Shown: positions 1-13,200, counted from the first letter of the stretch. The stretch: DNA of 64,000 nucleotides from Diadema setosum (GCF_964275005.1 NC_092697.1:18440638-18504637); one strand, 5' to 3'. Made by a program: numbers and translations. Notes: a model not told the origin generated them from the letters alone.

Positions 1-109
1 TACTTTTTGCCATTCTTTACAATCTATGCAAGCTCTACATGCTCCAAGCAATGCAATTAAAGCTGATCCACATGCAAAAAAAAAAAAAAGAAGAAGACAT
101 GTCTGAATA

Positions 110-305
110 GGTTCCATGACATTTGCTCCCATGAAATATCTGCACGCTAAGCAAAACAAAATCTACCCACAAATGCAGCCCTAGCCCTAATCCTAATCCT
201 CACATTAAACTAAACCTAACACCCTATCACAACCCTAACCCCAACCCTTAGTCTTGTAGAAAATAAGACTGGAGCAATTGTCGCAGGAGCAAATGTCATG
301 TTACC
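110..305. repeat. Mutator-like MITE, copy 1
   Basis: Short element with terminal inverted repeats containing ATGACATTTGCTCC (116-129) and its complement (286-299). The interior has degenerate telomere-like CCCTAA/CCTAAT motifs. The flanks GTCTGAATA (101-109) and GTCTAAATA (306-314) match at 8 of 9 positions, as expected for a 9-bp target-site duplication. A second copy lies at 7842-8064. The 9-bp duplication suggests a Mutator-type origin; that assignment is inference. Confidence 0.75.
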
Positions 306-391
306 GTCTAAATATTTTGCTAGGCGTGTTAACTATTGATTTAATTCTTGGAGCAATCAGATGAATCAAACAATGAATCATTGTGTGTTCA

Positions 392-510
392 GGGCCCTGT
401 TTTATGAAGAGTTAAAATTGATTATAAAGTTGATTTCAACTCTAAGTCTATGGCAACCTGTGTGGTAAGGACATTTAAAATCGATTTTATCTTTTGATAA
501 AACTGGGCCC
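392..510. repeat. Short terminal-inverted-repeat element
   Basis: The left end GGGCCCTGTTTTAT and the right end ATAAAACTGGGCCC are near-perfect inverted repeats. The complementarity extends imperfectly inward through a GATTTTAAA-like stretch. Total length is about 120 bp with no coding capacity, so this is a MITE-like hairpin. Confidence 0.65.
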
Positions 511-2651
511 CAGATCATCATGTACCAAAAGGGAAGCATGAGGGCAGCAGACATAGGCAAGGACCAAATGACACTGTGAAATAGCTGTGCAGCATTTAGG
601 TGATATAGGCTCCAGACACTAGGTATGCGAGGCTTTGTTGTGAAACAAGAAATACGGAAAAAAAATACTGTAGCAGGTAGAATAGAGAGTAGCAGACATA
701 ACTATATATGTATACTCTGTGTCACACAAAAACAAACTGTTGTAGCTTTTGTAGGCATGTAGTTGAATTTCTGTTGCCAATGTCAGATGAACGACAGCTC
801 TGCTTTTCTGATCGTTTGTCAGTGTGATTCATTTTGTTGCCAAATTAGTGACTGTAACCACATATCTGCTTTACATACAGGTCAAGTGGGAAGCAAAACT
901 CAGTGGAGTTAAGACAGGTTTATTTCACTTCTATGTTGCCAAATGAATTCTTGCATTCATGTCTTTCAGTTCTTGTTGAAAATGCACTGGAATACATACC
1001 GAATCGCCAAAATATAGCCGAAGGATTATCAACCCTGGTAATGGTATTATTTTTTTTCTTTTTTCTTTTTTTGTAGTAGTAGTAGTTGATTTCATTGTGT
1101 TGCCAATGGAGTATACATGCTGTCTCTTGAAACCTTTACTGCCAAATGTGTAAACTTACAATGTGTTTTGTGCTATAATCTGTTCATAGAGGGAAGTGAA
1201 ATAACAATAGAAGACATATCATTTAGTCAAAGTAGTTATTGGTCATGGAACATATCAATGTGCCACCTTTTTTTTCTCAAACTTTCCAAATGCACAGGCA
1301 CCTCAGTCGATTACCCGTGTAAGCATGGTTACTTGCATTTACATCTGTCTTGAGATATCACCTAGATCATTTCAACATTTGAATGTAGCTTTAAAAAAAA
1401 AAATTTTTAAATAATATATATATATATATATGTTTTTTTGAAGAAGTGACTGTGCTATATTATTCTTAAATCTCAAGCTCTGGCGAATTCTGCATGGTGA
1501 AGGCTTCCTGCAAATTGAGTACACTCTACTGTCCTAACAAGAGAATAATGTATAACAGTATCCCTAGTTCTGGGATTAGTTACGCTTTCTGAAATGAGTG
1601 AAACACACAGGTATATCCCCAGTAGCGCCTTACTGCATTACCAGACAGATCAGTTCAGATTACACACATACCTACCAGATGCCAAATATCATATCGCAGA
1701 ATTCTCCCTTTGTTTCTGCTTTTATCGTGACAGTACATTTGATTGTTGGTGAGAACAATGACGAGATACTGTCATTTGCTAATTCTGAATTTATGTAATG
1801 GAATTTCAGTATGTTAAGCATTTGTTCCAATGACAACTCAAATGTTATTCTTAGTTAAAGGAGACCTCCGGATGATTTTCAAATTTTTACATTTGAACAT
1901 ATATAAATTAGTTATACTGGGTACAGAGTTTGAGGATTTATAATGATTGGGATGAAAAATAAGAATGTTTTCGAAGTTTATAACAAATTGCAATGAACAA
2001 GGATGATGACATGGCAGCCTCACCATAAGAATGCATGAGATGTGGCTCAAGGAAGCAGCACAAAAGAAGAAGGAATGCATAGATTACACACAGGTGAGCT
2101 TGCAAGCATGCGGTATTGTAATGGAATGACACTGCTACATTTCTGAGATATGTGAGGCTCCTATGTCATCATCTTTGTTAAGTGTAATTTGTTTAAGGTT
2201 TTTGAAAGTACTGTTTCTCTGCTCAAGAACCACAATAAATTCTACAAATCTATACATGAAGCTGTTGATTTATGTACTACATGATGTGAAATTATGAAAA
2301 TCGTCCGGAATGCCCCTTTAATGTTTCATCTCCACCCCTTGTAATGTTGCAAAAGTACATTGTATTTCTGACAGTGATAGTGTAGGAAGTCATAAGAGTG
2401 ATGAAGGTTCATATTGTGATTGCATGTCATTCTTTTAATTTGATTTGAGATTAAATTTTTAGCTTGTAAGTAGAAAAACAATGAATGAGAAGTCTGATGA
2501 CAAACTAGTAAAGGAAATGATGTAATCTGAATTCACACAAGGTTATGTGCCATTTGTGTTTTGCATTTTACTTTTCAAAGCATAATCAATTATTCACAAG
2601 ATCTGTTGTTGTAATTCTATGGACATGTCATTTGAAAGCAAGGCAGTTTAA

Positions 2652-3355
2652 CCCTAACTAGGCCGGGCTATCTAGGTAGATGATAGGTAGATGGGATGCC
2701 CCCGCCCTCCAGATCTCGGCCGTCAACCACGTGATCGCGACGAAAATTGGCACACACATTCCCTATGATGTAATCTAAAGTACCATGAAGTTAATTTTTC
2801 AAAAAATTATCATTTATGCTAATGCATGAAATCAGACAATTTGGTATAAATCACTAAATAAAGCTCAAAACATGCACATTTTTTGTGTAAATATTCTTTT
2901 TAGTGTCCTTAGCAAATCTAAGAGAAAAAAATGTGCAATCAGAAAAAAATTCTTAAGTATTTTATTGTTTTTTGAATTTCTTATGTATTTTTTTGTTTTT
3001 TCGACTTAATGTTTTTCATTGTTTTTTCGATGAAACTTGTCCGCGACATTGTTCCGAACAAGAAAATATATTATCAATTGATTTTCATCAATAAAACTCA
3101 TGCTTTTATGAAATTTGCCTGTAAACACAGTTTGCATTGAAATTGTCCACAAATTCATGTTTTTTGAGCAATTTTTGGTCTGACATGCACGTACATATTT
3201 ATGCGCAACTTCGGAACCGCGTGCCCGGGCATCGCAAATTTGGTGTCAAAAGGTGCGGGAGACTCAAAAGAAAAAAGTCATGAAACGTCGCGGCAATAGC
3301 TTTTCGCAATAGCGGTACATCGCCTCCGAGGCCCCCTCCCCCGGCCTAGTTAGGG
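2652..3355. repeat. piggyBac-like MITE with TTAA target duplication
   Basis: A 704-bp element bounded by perfect 16-bp inverted repeats, CCCTAACTAGGCCGGG (2652-2667) and its complement (3340-3355). TTAA lies immediately outside both ends (2648-2651 and 3356-3359). TTAA duplication with ends beginning CCC is characteristic of the piggyBac superfamily. The interior holds no transposase frame, so the copy is non-autonomous. Confidence 0.85.
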
Positions 3356-3445
3356 TTAAGCAAGTATTCATGTCTAGTAGTAGAAGGCTTCACTGCACAC
3401 CACATATGCTTTCTTGGGTATGTGAGTGGCCCAGGCCCTGAAAAG

Positions 3446-3570
3446 GGTCTATCCACTCTCAATATTCTGGTAAGTATGTTCTTATCATCTTCAGGAGAAC
3501 TCTTGAAAACGATAAAAACTCTTGAAAATGATAAGAACATGCTTACCAAAATGTCGAGAGTGGGTAGACC
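3446..3570. repeat. Foldback hairpin element
   Basis: The left arm (about 3446-3493) and right arm (about 3524-3570) are imperfect reverse complements sharing GGTCTAYCCACTCTC and AAGTATGTTCTTATCAT-like blocks. The loop carries a small direct repeat containing AACTCTTGAAAA. The element starts about 90 bp from the right end of the TTAA-flanked element. Confidence 0.65.
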
Positions 3571-3730
3571 ATTTTACTAAAAGTTCTACTGCCACAGAAA
3601 CATTCAAAGATTCAAAGTATTCATTTCATTTCACTGGGAACATTTTATCCAGTTCATAGGTAGGTGTTCAAAAATGGTTCTTGTAGAAAGTTGTCTTAGA
3701 TCATTAAGAAACAAAAGAAAAAAAAACACT

Positions 3731-3932
3731 GCATCAGGACTTACTATTTAACACCGAGAACCATTTTATGTCTGATCCTGGACCCTTCATCAGCTCTTCT
3801 GATTTGTGGCGGGAATATGGTGTTCCTGTTTGGTTCAGATGCACTGTCGATGTTTAGTGTAATAGGAGTCAATTGTTGAGGATTACATTAGACATGAAAT
3901 GGTTCTCAGATTTTAACAGTAAGTCCAGATGC
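3731..3932. repeat. Terminal-inverted-repeat element
   Basis: The ends are GCATCAGGACTTACT (3731-3745) and AGTAAGTCCAGATGC (3918-3932), reverse complements with one mismatch. Inside them GAGAACCATTTTATGTCTGA is matched by a complementary block near the right end. At about 200 bp with no coding frame, this is a probable MITE. Confidence 0.65.
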
Positions 3933-6900
3933 AATGATTTTCATTTTTGCTTCAAATTATATGGATGAATCAGGACGTAAGTCAATTGAATTAGTCTTAG
4001 ATGAAGAAGGCTCAGGTTGTACTTTGCAATTGAAAAAGATCTCTTCTCTTGGAATTATTACTCCTTCAATTTTTCAAGATTGCTACAGATTGGGTTGTCA
4101 TGAAAGTAAAATGTATCCCTTTAGAAGTTTATACTAAAAAAGCATGAAGAGGCTGAATCCTGTGTAGACAATGTGGCTTCTTTGTAAGAATCTGTGCCAT
4201 ACTATCGTGTATGTTTTGCTACACACAGGTAACATGAATGCAGTGCCTGTATTGTTTGCATGAAACACACCTGAATCCCTCGCTGAAATTAGTTTTTGAA
4301 GGATGCATAGAATGACTGTATCAGCTGTCAAATTTTGACATTCTTGTTTTTTCCACCAGATTAAAGTCAGCAGAGATATGTTAGTCTGCCTTTGTGTTTA
4401 CTGATCAACATTCTAAGACAAAATATTCACAAATTGCTATCAAATACAAGTTTGCAAGACTACGTTTTTGGGGGATGCTTGTGCACATGTGATTATGGCT
4501 CAACATTCTTCATCAGGACAAAGTAAGGTGTTTTCAAAATAATGTATAATTCAAATCTTATTCACACCATTAAAGTGAAGGGCTACTCCCTTTCACTCAA
4601 CACCTTTCCAAGGTAGCCCAAACTTCCCTGTAATTTTGGCGTGTGATCTGTTCTGTCTGCATTCTACCAGCCAGACAGCATTGTTTATTACAGGTTCATG
4701 AGATTGTCGACTGCAGAGCCAGTTAGGGGAAAAACATCCATAGATTTACATGGATTAGGAAAATTGTATATTCACTGTCCATACATGTTCTGTAAGAAAT
4801 GTAGATATCTGGACACACAACAATCATAGCTGACATAACAACAACCTTTGTTTTATCCAACCACCTGCTTCTATCTATGTATTGTAAATTGAAATTTTAA
4901 AGTAGTTTTACTTTGTGAACTTCTGAATTCAAATAACCAAAATAATGAGAAAAGTAAAAACAATTTCAAAGCCCGAAGAACTATAGCAGCTTTATTCAGT
5001 AGGAGATTAAGACCTTTACCAACCTTTAGTAAGTTTGCTGGCTAGCTTTTGTCCACTCCTGTGGACCTGTTAAGGCCAAGTGATTGCACCATTTCTCTTG
5101 CACTGACTACCTGCTTGTTTCTTGATCACTCCTGAGCAGCTTTATTGTTTAATTTAAATTGATATTTCATTTATGTCATTGTAGTGAAAAACAACAAATA
5201 AAAAGCAAACACTAACACTAGGTCTATGTACAATCATTTTATGACCCTCACTTTTACATTAAAACTGTAGGCCTACCTGTGAAAAATGACTTTAACATAC
5301 AGATGTTTCCAGGAAATATTTAGACTATTTTGATTTCAGATGTTGTAGCAAGATTAGGCATGTGCGATCAAAAATCTTTCACCTGATTGTAAATAGTTTC
5401 TGGGAATTTTTATTTTAACATAATATCATTGTCCATGATTTATGACAGAATGTGCACTCAAACACACATTCTTTGAGAAGTCAATGTCGAAGAGGTATGT
5501 ACCACACATGTCCAGAGAATTCTTTCTTCTGTGGAACATAGCAGTTCTAGCCCTGCATTCAATGGCAAATGTTCAGCTGCACTTTTGAAAGTCAATTAAT
5601 ATGTTAAAACTCTAGCTCTGCTTTGGGAGCTACAAGCTAGTTTCACTAGTAGATAGAATCTTGTGAGCAGAGACACAGTTATGTGTAGAAATGGATTTTG
5701 TTTTGATATAAAATTGAATTGATGTATTTCAAGCTGAAATGATACCTCAAGGCCTTGTTTGAGGTAGTGTTTAGATAGAGGAATTTTGAATCTTTTATAT
5801 TCTGACTCTGACTCTGCCAGAGTCTTACGCTCTAGGATACCATCTATGTATATCAGATATATCAACCTTGTTTTGCAATGGATTTTGGGTTATGATTATT
5901 TGTTATGAAATAATCTTCATGTATTGGAGGATTGGTTGGTAATTGTTACTAGGTTACTTCTTTTGACAACACTAGAAGCTGTTCATGCTTGACTCTTCGT
6001 GCCATGATAATTCTCAAACCTGTAATCCAGAGCTATCTTTCATGAGCATTTTCACACCGACACCTGCTCCATCATTTCTTAGACACCCTGTAGTCTTCTG
6101 GCCATGTCTGGTAAAGCAGACAGCTCTAATACTCACATAGACATCAGGTTGTTGTTTCTGTTGTCATATCTTCAGTATATTGAGTGAAACATGTTATCCC
6201 ACTACAATGTATTTGTACTGAATTGAAAAATCATGTTGTAGGCCAATCCCAAGTGTATATGTCTTTTGTTACAACTATTTATGAACTCATGTACATAGTA
6301 TTTTGTATATTTTATTCTGCCAGTGCCGTGTCTGACGATGTGTATCTATACTAGTATCTCATGGTTCATTAAATGGCTTCATGTCTTACCACTTTTGTCA
6401 ATCTGCCTGAAATGGGCAGCAGACTTTATCAGCAACTTTTGTTAACAAGTTCAGATGTGACCATCCTATATTAATAATATGTATTTAGGAAGAGGAGGCT
6501 GCTTTTTAACATTTTATGGGATTACTAAGGACTTTGAAAGGAACTGTAGCTAGACAGGGTCTCTTTTATTGCCTTCTGAAGCATGGAAGATACTGTATTT
6601 GCTAAAGAAATAAACTGAACTGGTGTCCTTTCTTTTTCTCACTCTCTCACCTTCTCTATCAATCTATTGATATGCTGTCTGTCAATCTGTCAGTATATCC
6701 AGTTTATGTTTTTATTGTGATTTGGATTTAGGCAGCATCTGGCTGTTTCAATTTCTATCGAGATCTTGTTTACTTTGTTCTAGTTATGACATCACCGTAC
6801 TTCCCCTAATATTTGTGTTGTTGTTTTGTTAATTCACTGTGTACAATTATGTCTTCTGTCTAGAAATGTAGCTAGACGCTTTTCAAGATGATTTGCCTTC

Positions 6901-7284
6901 CTTCATTTTTTAAAGGAAAGATTGTAAGAGAAGGGTCCAAGATGACTGTCTGTGTAATGAATGTAATGGTGTGAAAAAAAAAATGATGTTAAATGTCATC
7001 AAATTAAATCCTACCTTTAATGCTCTTGGTTGCTATATGGACATATACCAGGGCTTTTCAGTCCTCTTGTTTTAACAGAGGATGGTTAAGGTAAATAACT
7101 CATTGGCGGTAATGTTGTTAATGTGTAAACATTGGTTTTGTTAACTGAATAAGTGTAATGTGAGCTTGAGCAGTGTGGGAAAGCAGTATTGATAAAAAGC
7201 AAAGAATATTTTCAAAGAATGAAAATATGGTTGAACAGAGTGCCTTTATTCGTCGTGTGCATACATATCCCTTTCATATTCAGT

Positions 7285-7525
7285 GATGCAGAGTGTGATG
7301 ATGGTGATATGATGATGGTGGTGGTGATGATGAAGATGGTGTGATGGTGATGATGGTGATGATGATGATGATGATGATGATGGTGATGGTGATGATGACG
7401 ATTATGGTTATGTGATAATGGTGGTGATGATGATGATGATGATGATGATGGTAATATGTGATGATAATTATATGAAAATGATTGTAATTATGTGATGATG
7501 ACTATGGTTTTGATGATGATGATGT
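7285..7525. repeat. GATGAT/GGTGAT microsatellite
   Basis: About 240 bp of imperfect GAT/GGT trinucleotide repeats. Similar GATGATG runs recur at 7665-7680 and 7760-7790. The short frames that open through this region come from the repeat and are not considered coding. Confidence 0.85.
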
Positions 7526-7841
7526 GGAGAAAGTCTGATCAGGTTTTGATCTTGCTTAATGCAATACAGTTGTATTTGTCTTGAGAAAAGAAGGGCCGAA
7601 TTGATTACTGTAATGACAGCCATATTAGATGATCAGCACGAGATGCGGTTATGACAATCCTCAGAATGATGATGATTCTGATGTTGGGGTACTCAGGGAA
7701 ATGGTGGTTTCGAGATCAGTCCTTATCTTATACAGTAATAGATAAACCTTGGATGGTAGTGGTGGTTGTGATGAAGATGGTGATGATGTTGACGGGAATG
7801 CTGGTGGTTACGACGAGTCTTTGCTGGTGTACATTGGGAGC

Positions 7842-8064
7842 GGTTCTATGACATTTGCTCCTGTTACAATTGCTCCCATGATACATCTGCACGCTAAACC
7901 AAATTTAATTCTACCCGAAAACACAACCCTAACCCTAATCCTAATCCTCAAATCAAACTAAACATGTAAACCTAAAACCTTATCACAGTCCAAACCCTAA
8001 CCCTGTAAGTCCGTGGATAAAATAAGACCGGAGCAATTGTCGCAGGAGCAAATGTCGTGTCACC
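7842..8064. repeat. Mutator-like MITE, copy 2
   Basis: Second copy of the element at 110-305. The left end GGTTCTATGACATTTGCTCC and the complement of the right end (GGTGACACGACATTTGCTCC) match over about 34 bp and continue into ACAATTGCTCC. The interior again carries CCCTAA-like telomeric motifs. The flanks ATTGGGAGC (7833-7841) and ACTGGTAGC (8065-8073) agree at 7 of 9 positions, supporting an aged 9-bp target duplication. Confidence 0.75.
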
Positions 8065-8612
8065 ACTGGTAGCACAACATCATCACCAAAATGACTACTC
8101 AACGAGTTACCGTGAGTTGGTGGAGGCGTGATGTAATCGGATCACGTTGAAATCATTTGCAAGTCAAGATACACCTGTGTTACAAGCTACAACAATGAAC
8201 TCCACTCCCAACGAATGTTGAGATTCTGAGAATACTACAGACGGGCATGATGTCGATCTCCTTAGCAACTAAAGTTAGGATCGTAATATCTTGATTTACG
8301 GCACAGAGTTGGAATAATGTGAGTGAATGAGCAATAATTTGGGGATTTTCATTCTTTTTCTTTTTCTTTTTCTTTTCTTTTTTTTTTTTTGGCTTCTTTT
8401 TTATTGGGAAAGGGGTCTAAAAATATTCCTATGATTTGGTTACTACTGTTCAAAATCTGAAGTTTGTGAAACGTCTTCCTTGAGTGTTCACACTGGTAGT
8501 ATATATACACTGGGGAATAAGTTCACGACACACGTTTTACTAGGGAGAAACCTCCTTGGTTTTACCAATCCAATTGATAACGTACTGGGGGGGGGGGGGT
8601 TGTCACCTTGGA

Positions 8613-8765
8613 CAAGACTAGACAGGAAGGGTCAACGACTGCTGACCATCTCTGATTAATTATACCATTTTGAGAGTATCACTTTGAATTTTTTAAAGCC
8701 AAGGTGAAAACTACCATCAACATCGTCGCAATTGTCCTTGTTTCCTCATTCTGTGCACGTCAATT
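8613..8765 (+). other. Upstream duplicated block A
   Basis: This block resembles 17079-17215. Shared segments include CTTGGACA, AGGAAGGGTCAA, TGACCAT and AACATCGTCGYA in the same order and spacing. The two blocks lie about 1.47 and 1.74 kb upstream of the two ZGLP1-like start codons, so they probably mark the left part of the same tandem duplication. Whether they are promoter, enhancer or untranslated exon cannot be told. Confidence 0.55.
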
Positions 8766-9940
8766 CATAAAATATTTTGACACCTATTTTGTAAAGGAAG
8801 TGCGAGTCGGTCTTAGCAGTAAACAACTAGTATCTGGTCATTATTTTGGCCGCTCCTTGCATCACTCGAATATTTCTGGATGGCCACATAAGAATGATTT
8901 CCGCTCGTTTGTGTGGTAAACAACTATTGTCACTGGACATTTTATCACCTCTTACGTGGTGCAGGTGCGATATGCTTTTCATATACTATGTACACGCGTT
9001 ATAAGTTGCGAACCGTAAATCTGTTTTTACACACCTTGGTACTATAGTCTCACCTAGTCTTAGTTGTTATTTAAAATTAAACTTCTTTTTCAACATGAAA
9101 GTTCATGTAGGTGATTTCTTCTGCTGCGGCATTTCAGCATTCGTTTTTACATTTCTGTTCATATTTTGTCAATTTCTTGATGACAATGCTCGACAGTTCA
9201 AACGTCAGATCACTACCTGTATCGCGAAGGGGTTTCAAACACAGCTATAGTCGTCTGTAGAAGGCTACAATTTCAAACTGACCTTAACTGGGGTAGAAAC
9301 GTTTTTCCGCCGCTTTCGAAAGTCCAATATTTCGTCTTTTATAGTTTGCAAGGAACGTATAGCTCAAAGGATGTAAGGAGATCATCCACCGTCATTATGT
9401 AGGCCTACATTGTAAGGAAACAACAATCCTCATATCTGAGAGTATTGCAGTCTTTTGACTAACACATTATTTTACGCAAATAGTCCTACGCTCGAGGCGA
9501 TTGTTTGTTGGAAGGAGTAAAACAATGAAATATCGATTTGGTTTGATTCACATCTTATCATCGCTACCTATCCAGAAATGGCAGGAAAAAAGAACGTCAA
9601 TCAGACGATCACAAGTTTGGAATCGATTCAATGCAAAGTTATCGGTCTTTTGCCACTTGTTGGTGCAACTCATTGGTCGCAAAGCTGTAATTAGATAACA
9701 CCTCACACCTGTAGGGAATGTGTCGGAGACAATGGGACATCATGAGGAGCGAGACAAATGTCATCGTGTAAATTTATGCACATATAGTGAGGGGCGAATT
9801 TGCCTGCCAAGAAGAAAAACAGGTTGATAAACATACCTGTGTGTTTACGAGTTCAAATCGGAAACAGAGTGCCTGTTACTTCAGCTGCGCTCTCACGTGG
9901 GCAAACCAAGAAAGCGTGGCTGGTGTGTGTGGAGGCTGGA

Positions 9941-9947
9941 TATAAAA
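9941..9947 (+). promoter_or_regulatory. Candidate TATA box, ZGLP1-like copy A
   Basis: TATAAAA lies about 140 bp upstream of the chosen start codon. A start site near 9970 would give a 5' leader of roughly 115 nt. That leader would hold an 18-codon upstream frame (ATG at 9975, stop at about 10031). No equivalent is obvious before copy B, so this remains a candidate. Confidence 0.3.
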
Positions 9948-10086
9948 TCCTGACATCTTCAGCGGAGCTAACAAAATGCTCCTGTGCAAATCTACCATCG
10001 CGGTGATGTACCGGCTGAGACTCTGCTCATAACGTCCATCATTGGCTTTATCGTTTTTTGGACAACTGATGTTTCCATCCTCGGGA

Positions 10087-10274
10087 ATGGCTTTCAAGTT
10101 CTACTCAAAATTTTCAGCTGCCGACTTCCAGCGCTACAAAGATTTTTTTCCAAACTTTGAAACGGACAATGTGACGGTGCACGAAGGGCGTAGAGGTGGT
10201 ACCAACACAGCAACGACCACGGACTTGATTTCTCAGGAATCGGGAGATCGTCAATTGTTAGTAAAATGTCCTTC
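10087..10274 (+). CDS. ZGLP1: ZGLP1-like A, coding exon 1
   Basis: Residues 1-62 plus two bases of codon 63. The exon carries the conserved FQRYKDFFPNFE segment and ends at a strong donor, TTC|GTAAGT. Codon 63 is completed by the first base of the next exon. Confidence 0.82.
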
Positions 10275-13200
10275 GTAAGTTTTTCACCGTCATGATCAAT
10301 TCATGGTATTATTTCTCTATTTGTACAACCACATAGGTCTAGATAGTGTTTTCGTCTTTTCTGGAAAAAGAAAAGCAGCGAATGAATTGTTGGATCAGAA
10401 TTGATGGACCACACCATGCTATTGAAATTTAGTTCTCGTTTTTTACTACATTGTAAGATTTGTAAAACTAGAATGTTGATTGTCGTTCATTTTCCATCTT
10501 AAGTTGAAGTTAGAACCTGATTTCATTAAGCACATGCTGCATAAATACAGGTGGATTCCTAATTAATCCTATATTTATGAATTTCGGACTTGGATTCAAC
10601 ACCCGCCAATGGCAGGAGAAATAATATCAGCTCACTTATTTACCCACTTTGATGCCTTGCTCAAAGTTTAAGCTATAAAATTGCTCTTACACAATGATAA
10701 AATTTAGATTTAGTCTCACACTTGAGTTTACAAATTCTTTGAAAGATATAGTCTAAAAACTGGTAAACATTTAGAAAATTTTCACTGTTTCGGCCAAGAT
10801 AGATATTACTCGGAAATGAATATTATCCCAAATTAACGTTCTTCTCACAGAACTTCGTCGAACTACGCGTGCCGTCACTGGAAGGATGTAGCGGGTTACT
10901 TCGATTCATACGACTCGACATCCGCCTCGTTGTCCTTTCCCTCGTCATCACCTCCGTTGCGTCCGTCTTCGTCTCTTGAAACACTCTGCTCCTACTGGTC
11001 GAGTGCCTCGGATTCAACGTCGTGTTCATCGTCGCCACCGGCCAGTAGATCGAAGAGTCGGAAGGCAACTTGTCCGAAGAGAAGTCCGAGACTGAACGAT
11101 CCCAAATTTACTGGAGTTACGTTTTCGGTCGAGACCGCCATCGCTGGAAACAAACCAATCCTTTCTACCAAGCTGAACATTAGACCGTCCTTCAGGTAGA
11201 ACGGAGATACAAATTGATTCATTTTCCTTTTTAGCTCGCTTTAAGAGACTGTAAATCTGTAAAGTTTTAAGTATTATCGCAAAGTTGTAATGTATGTTTT
11301 CCTTTTGAAGTTGACATTTTCGTCGGTCATGAATGAAACCGATAAACAGAAAGTAAATTTACGAATCATTGTATCAAACTTCGGGTAAAACGTATGAATT
11401 TCTTGATTAGCGTATTGCTTGTGTCGAATCTTTATCAAAAGCTTTTGTGGCATGTTTGTTTTTTTTTCAACATATTCCATACATAAAGATGAAATGTTTT
11501 ACATGGTCTATTCAAAGCTCGTGAAAAATTAAGTAGACTATATGGAGGGTATCCCATTTTCAGTGGTGACAATGATTGCCACCTCTTGTCTTCCATGGGG
11601 ATCCGTTTTACAAAAGAAAAAGTGATTTCACATCAAAAGCTTGGCTACTTACAGTAAGTTTAAGAACAGTTCCATGGGAATCGGGTGGAACGTGCCAGGA
11701 TCGCATCAAAATCATACCTGTAAATTTTACAAAGTACTGACGACGAAGCTCCTATTATCAATAAGAAATTGTGGTAAAACCAGCATCTCCACTACAACAG
11801 AACAAAAAATGGTTGTTAATAATGACAATTTACTCGAGTGTTCCGAAAGACCCTTGGCCTTGGCACCTTAGCTTGGGAAGCCTAGGAGAGCGTCCAGTGA
11901 TTTCAGGACGGACTTCATGCTTACAACGTGAACATTGATTCTTAAATTCCTAAAAAGGAGAAAATGTCATCGAGTAGTCTATATCAGAAATGCGCTGAAT
12001 TTGTCGTTACCAAATAGTATCGTAAAATCGTATCTTCTAGGTGACTTACATAAAACATTCATCAGTGATCGACATACTGTTATTTCTGTCATTTGATCAG
12101 TTTAATGCACTTATCGTCCTCTTATCCTTGCAAAATCCCAATTTCTCGCAATCGGTTCACCCATAGGATCCGTCGTTGCAGACGATTGCTCTCCAGACGA
12201 TCCGCTCTACGATGGCGTAGAATGTCACGTGACGATCACGTCTCGATGTCGAGAAGATTGGACTCCGAATCCAGCAGTTCTGGGACGGACTACGATGGAG
12301 AGACCAAGACCGACGTGCCGTCCTCTTTTCCGACCTGGACTAGGTGCGGTGCGAGGATGACCATGTCTTCGGCGCTGCCGTCATCGACGTCGCATTCATC
12401 CACCAGCAAAGTCGGAAACGTTACGTCATCCAAATGTAAAGGTATGACAAATCGAGCAGGCTATTCATAAACATATAAATTTATCCGTTAAAATCAACTC
12501 GTGGTTAAATTGTAGATAGTTTTTAATGTTTGGATTACTAACGGTTGAGTTAATGTGTCGCCGCAACAAAAAGGGTAGGGGTAAAACAGTGCTTCACTAG
12601 AACTACATAGAAACTATTTAAGTGAAATTCATCCTGTGCAAGGCAACTTATTTGTGGTATTTGTGAGACGATGGAAAATAACCTCTATAATCTGCCAGGT
12701 CACAATAATGAGCGGACGTTTGACATGACATGATATCGTTTAATGCTCCCTTGTAAAAAGTTCTGGGGACTTTGTCATAACCGAAACTTTTTTTTTTATT
12801 TCTTTACAGAAAAAAATGTTTTGTTATGACCATGAAGATTCCTTTCCTCTCAGATTATATTGTAGGCTGCCTCCTTGTGCAAACGACTCGTAAAAACGAA
12901 AAACAATTCAATATTGTTCAGAGATGAACAAACAGATGTACGTAGGCCTACAATAGTGCAATAAAGATCATTGAGCGTATGATTGTTGAAAAGGGTAGTA
13001 AGTGCAGTGAACACGTTTTCTGTTACCCATCCAGGTAAGCAGTGCGAATCGTGTAAGACGAGATGTACGCCGCTGTGGAGGGATGCCGAGGACGGGACGC
13101 CGCTCTGTAACGCCTGTGGTATCAGGTACGAGGTTCGAATCTCTCATATCTATTCATCATTGGGACAAGTTAATCACTACGATACATCACTATATATTTG

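Larger units (their letters stand above)
1..9940. other. Left gene-poor region
   Basis: No coding exon can be supported here. Open frames are short, overlap on both strands and show no recognisable domain. Several AATAAA or ATTAAA signals on the plus strand (for example near 2233, 6372 and 6609) would fit a long 3' untranslated region of a gene lying to the left, but this is only a possibility. What can be seen are six short inverted-repeat elements (listed separately), a GAT-rich microsatellite at 7.3-7.5 kb, and a block at 8.61-8.77 kb that is repeated upstream of the second ZGLP1-like gene. Confidence 0.6.

Noticed and set aside
180..245. CCCTAA-rich tract as a telomere remnant
   Set aside because: It is the interior of a small inverted-repeat element and recurs in the second copy at 7.9 kb.
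5596..5865. 89-codon minus-strand frame in the left region
   Set aside because: No recognisable domain, no splice context and no sign of conservation.
13129..13146. GAGGTTCGAATCTC, resembling a tRNA B box (also near 23739)
   Set aside because: No acceptor stem or A box at the right distance; the match is the conserved border of ZGLP1-like exon 4.
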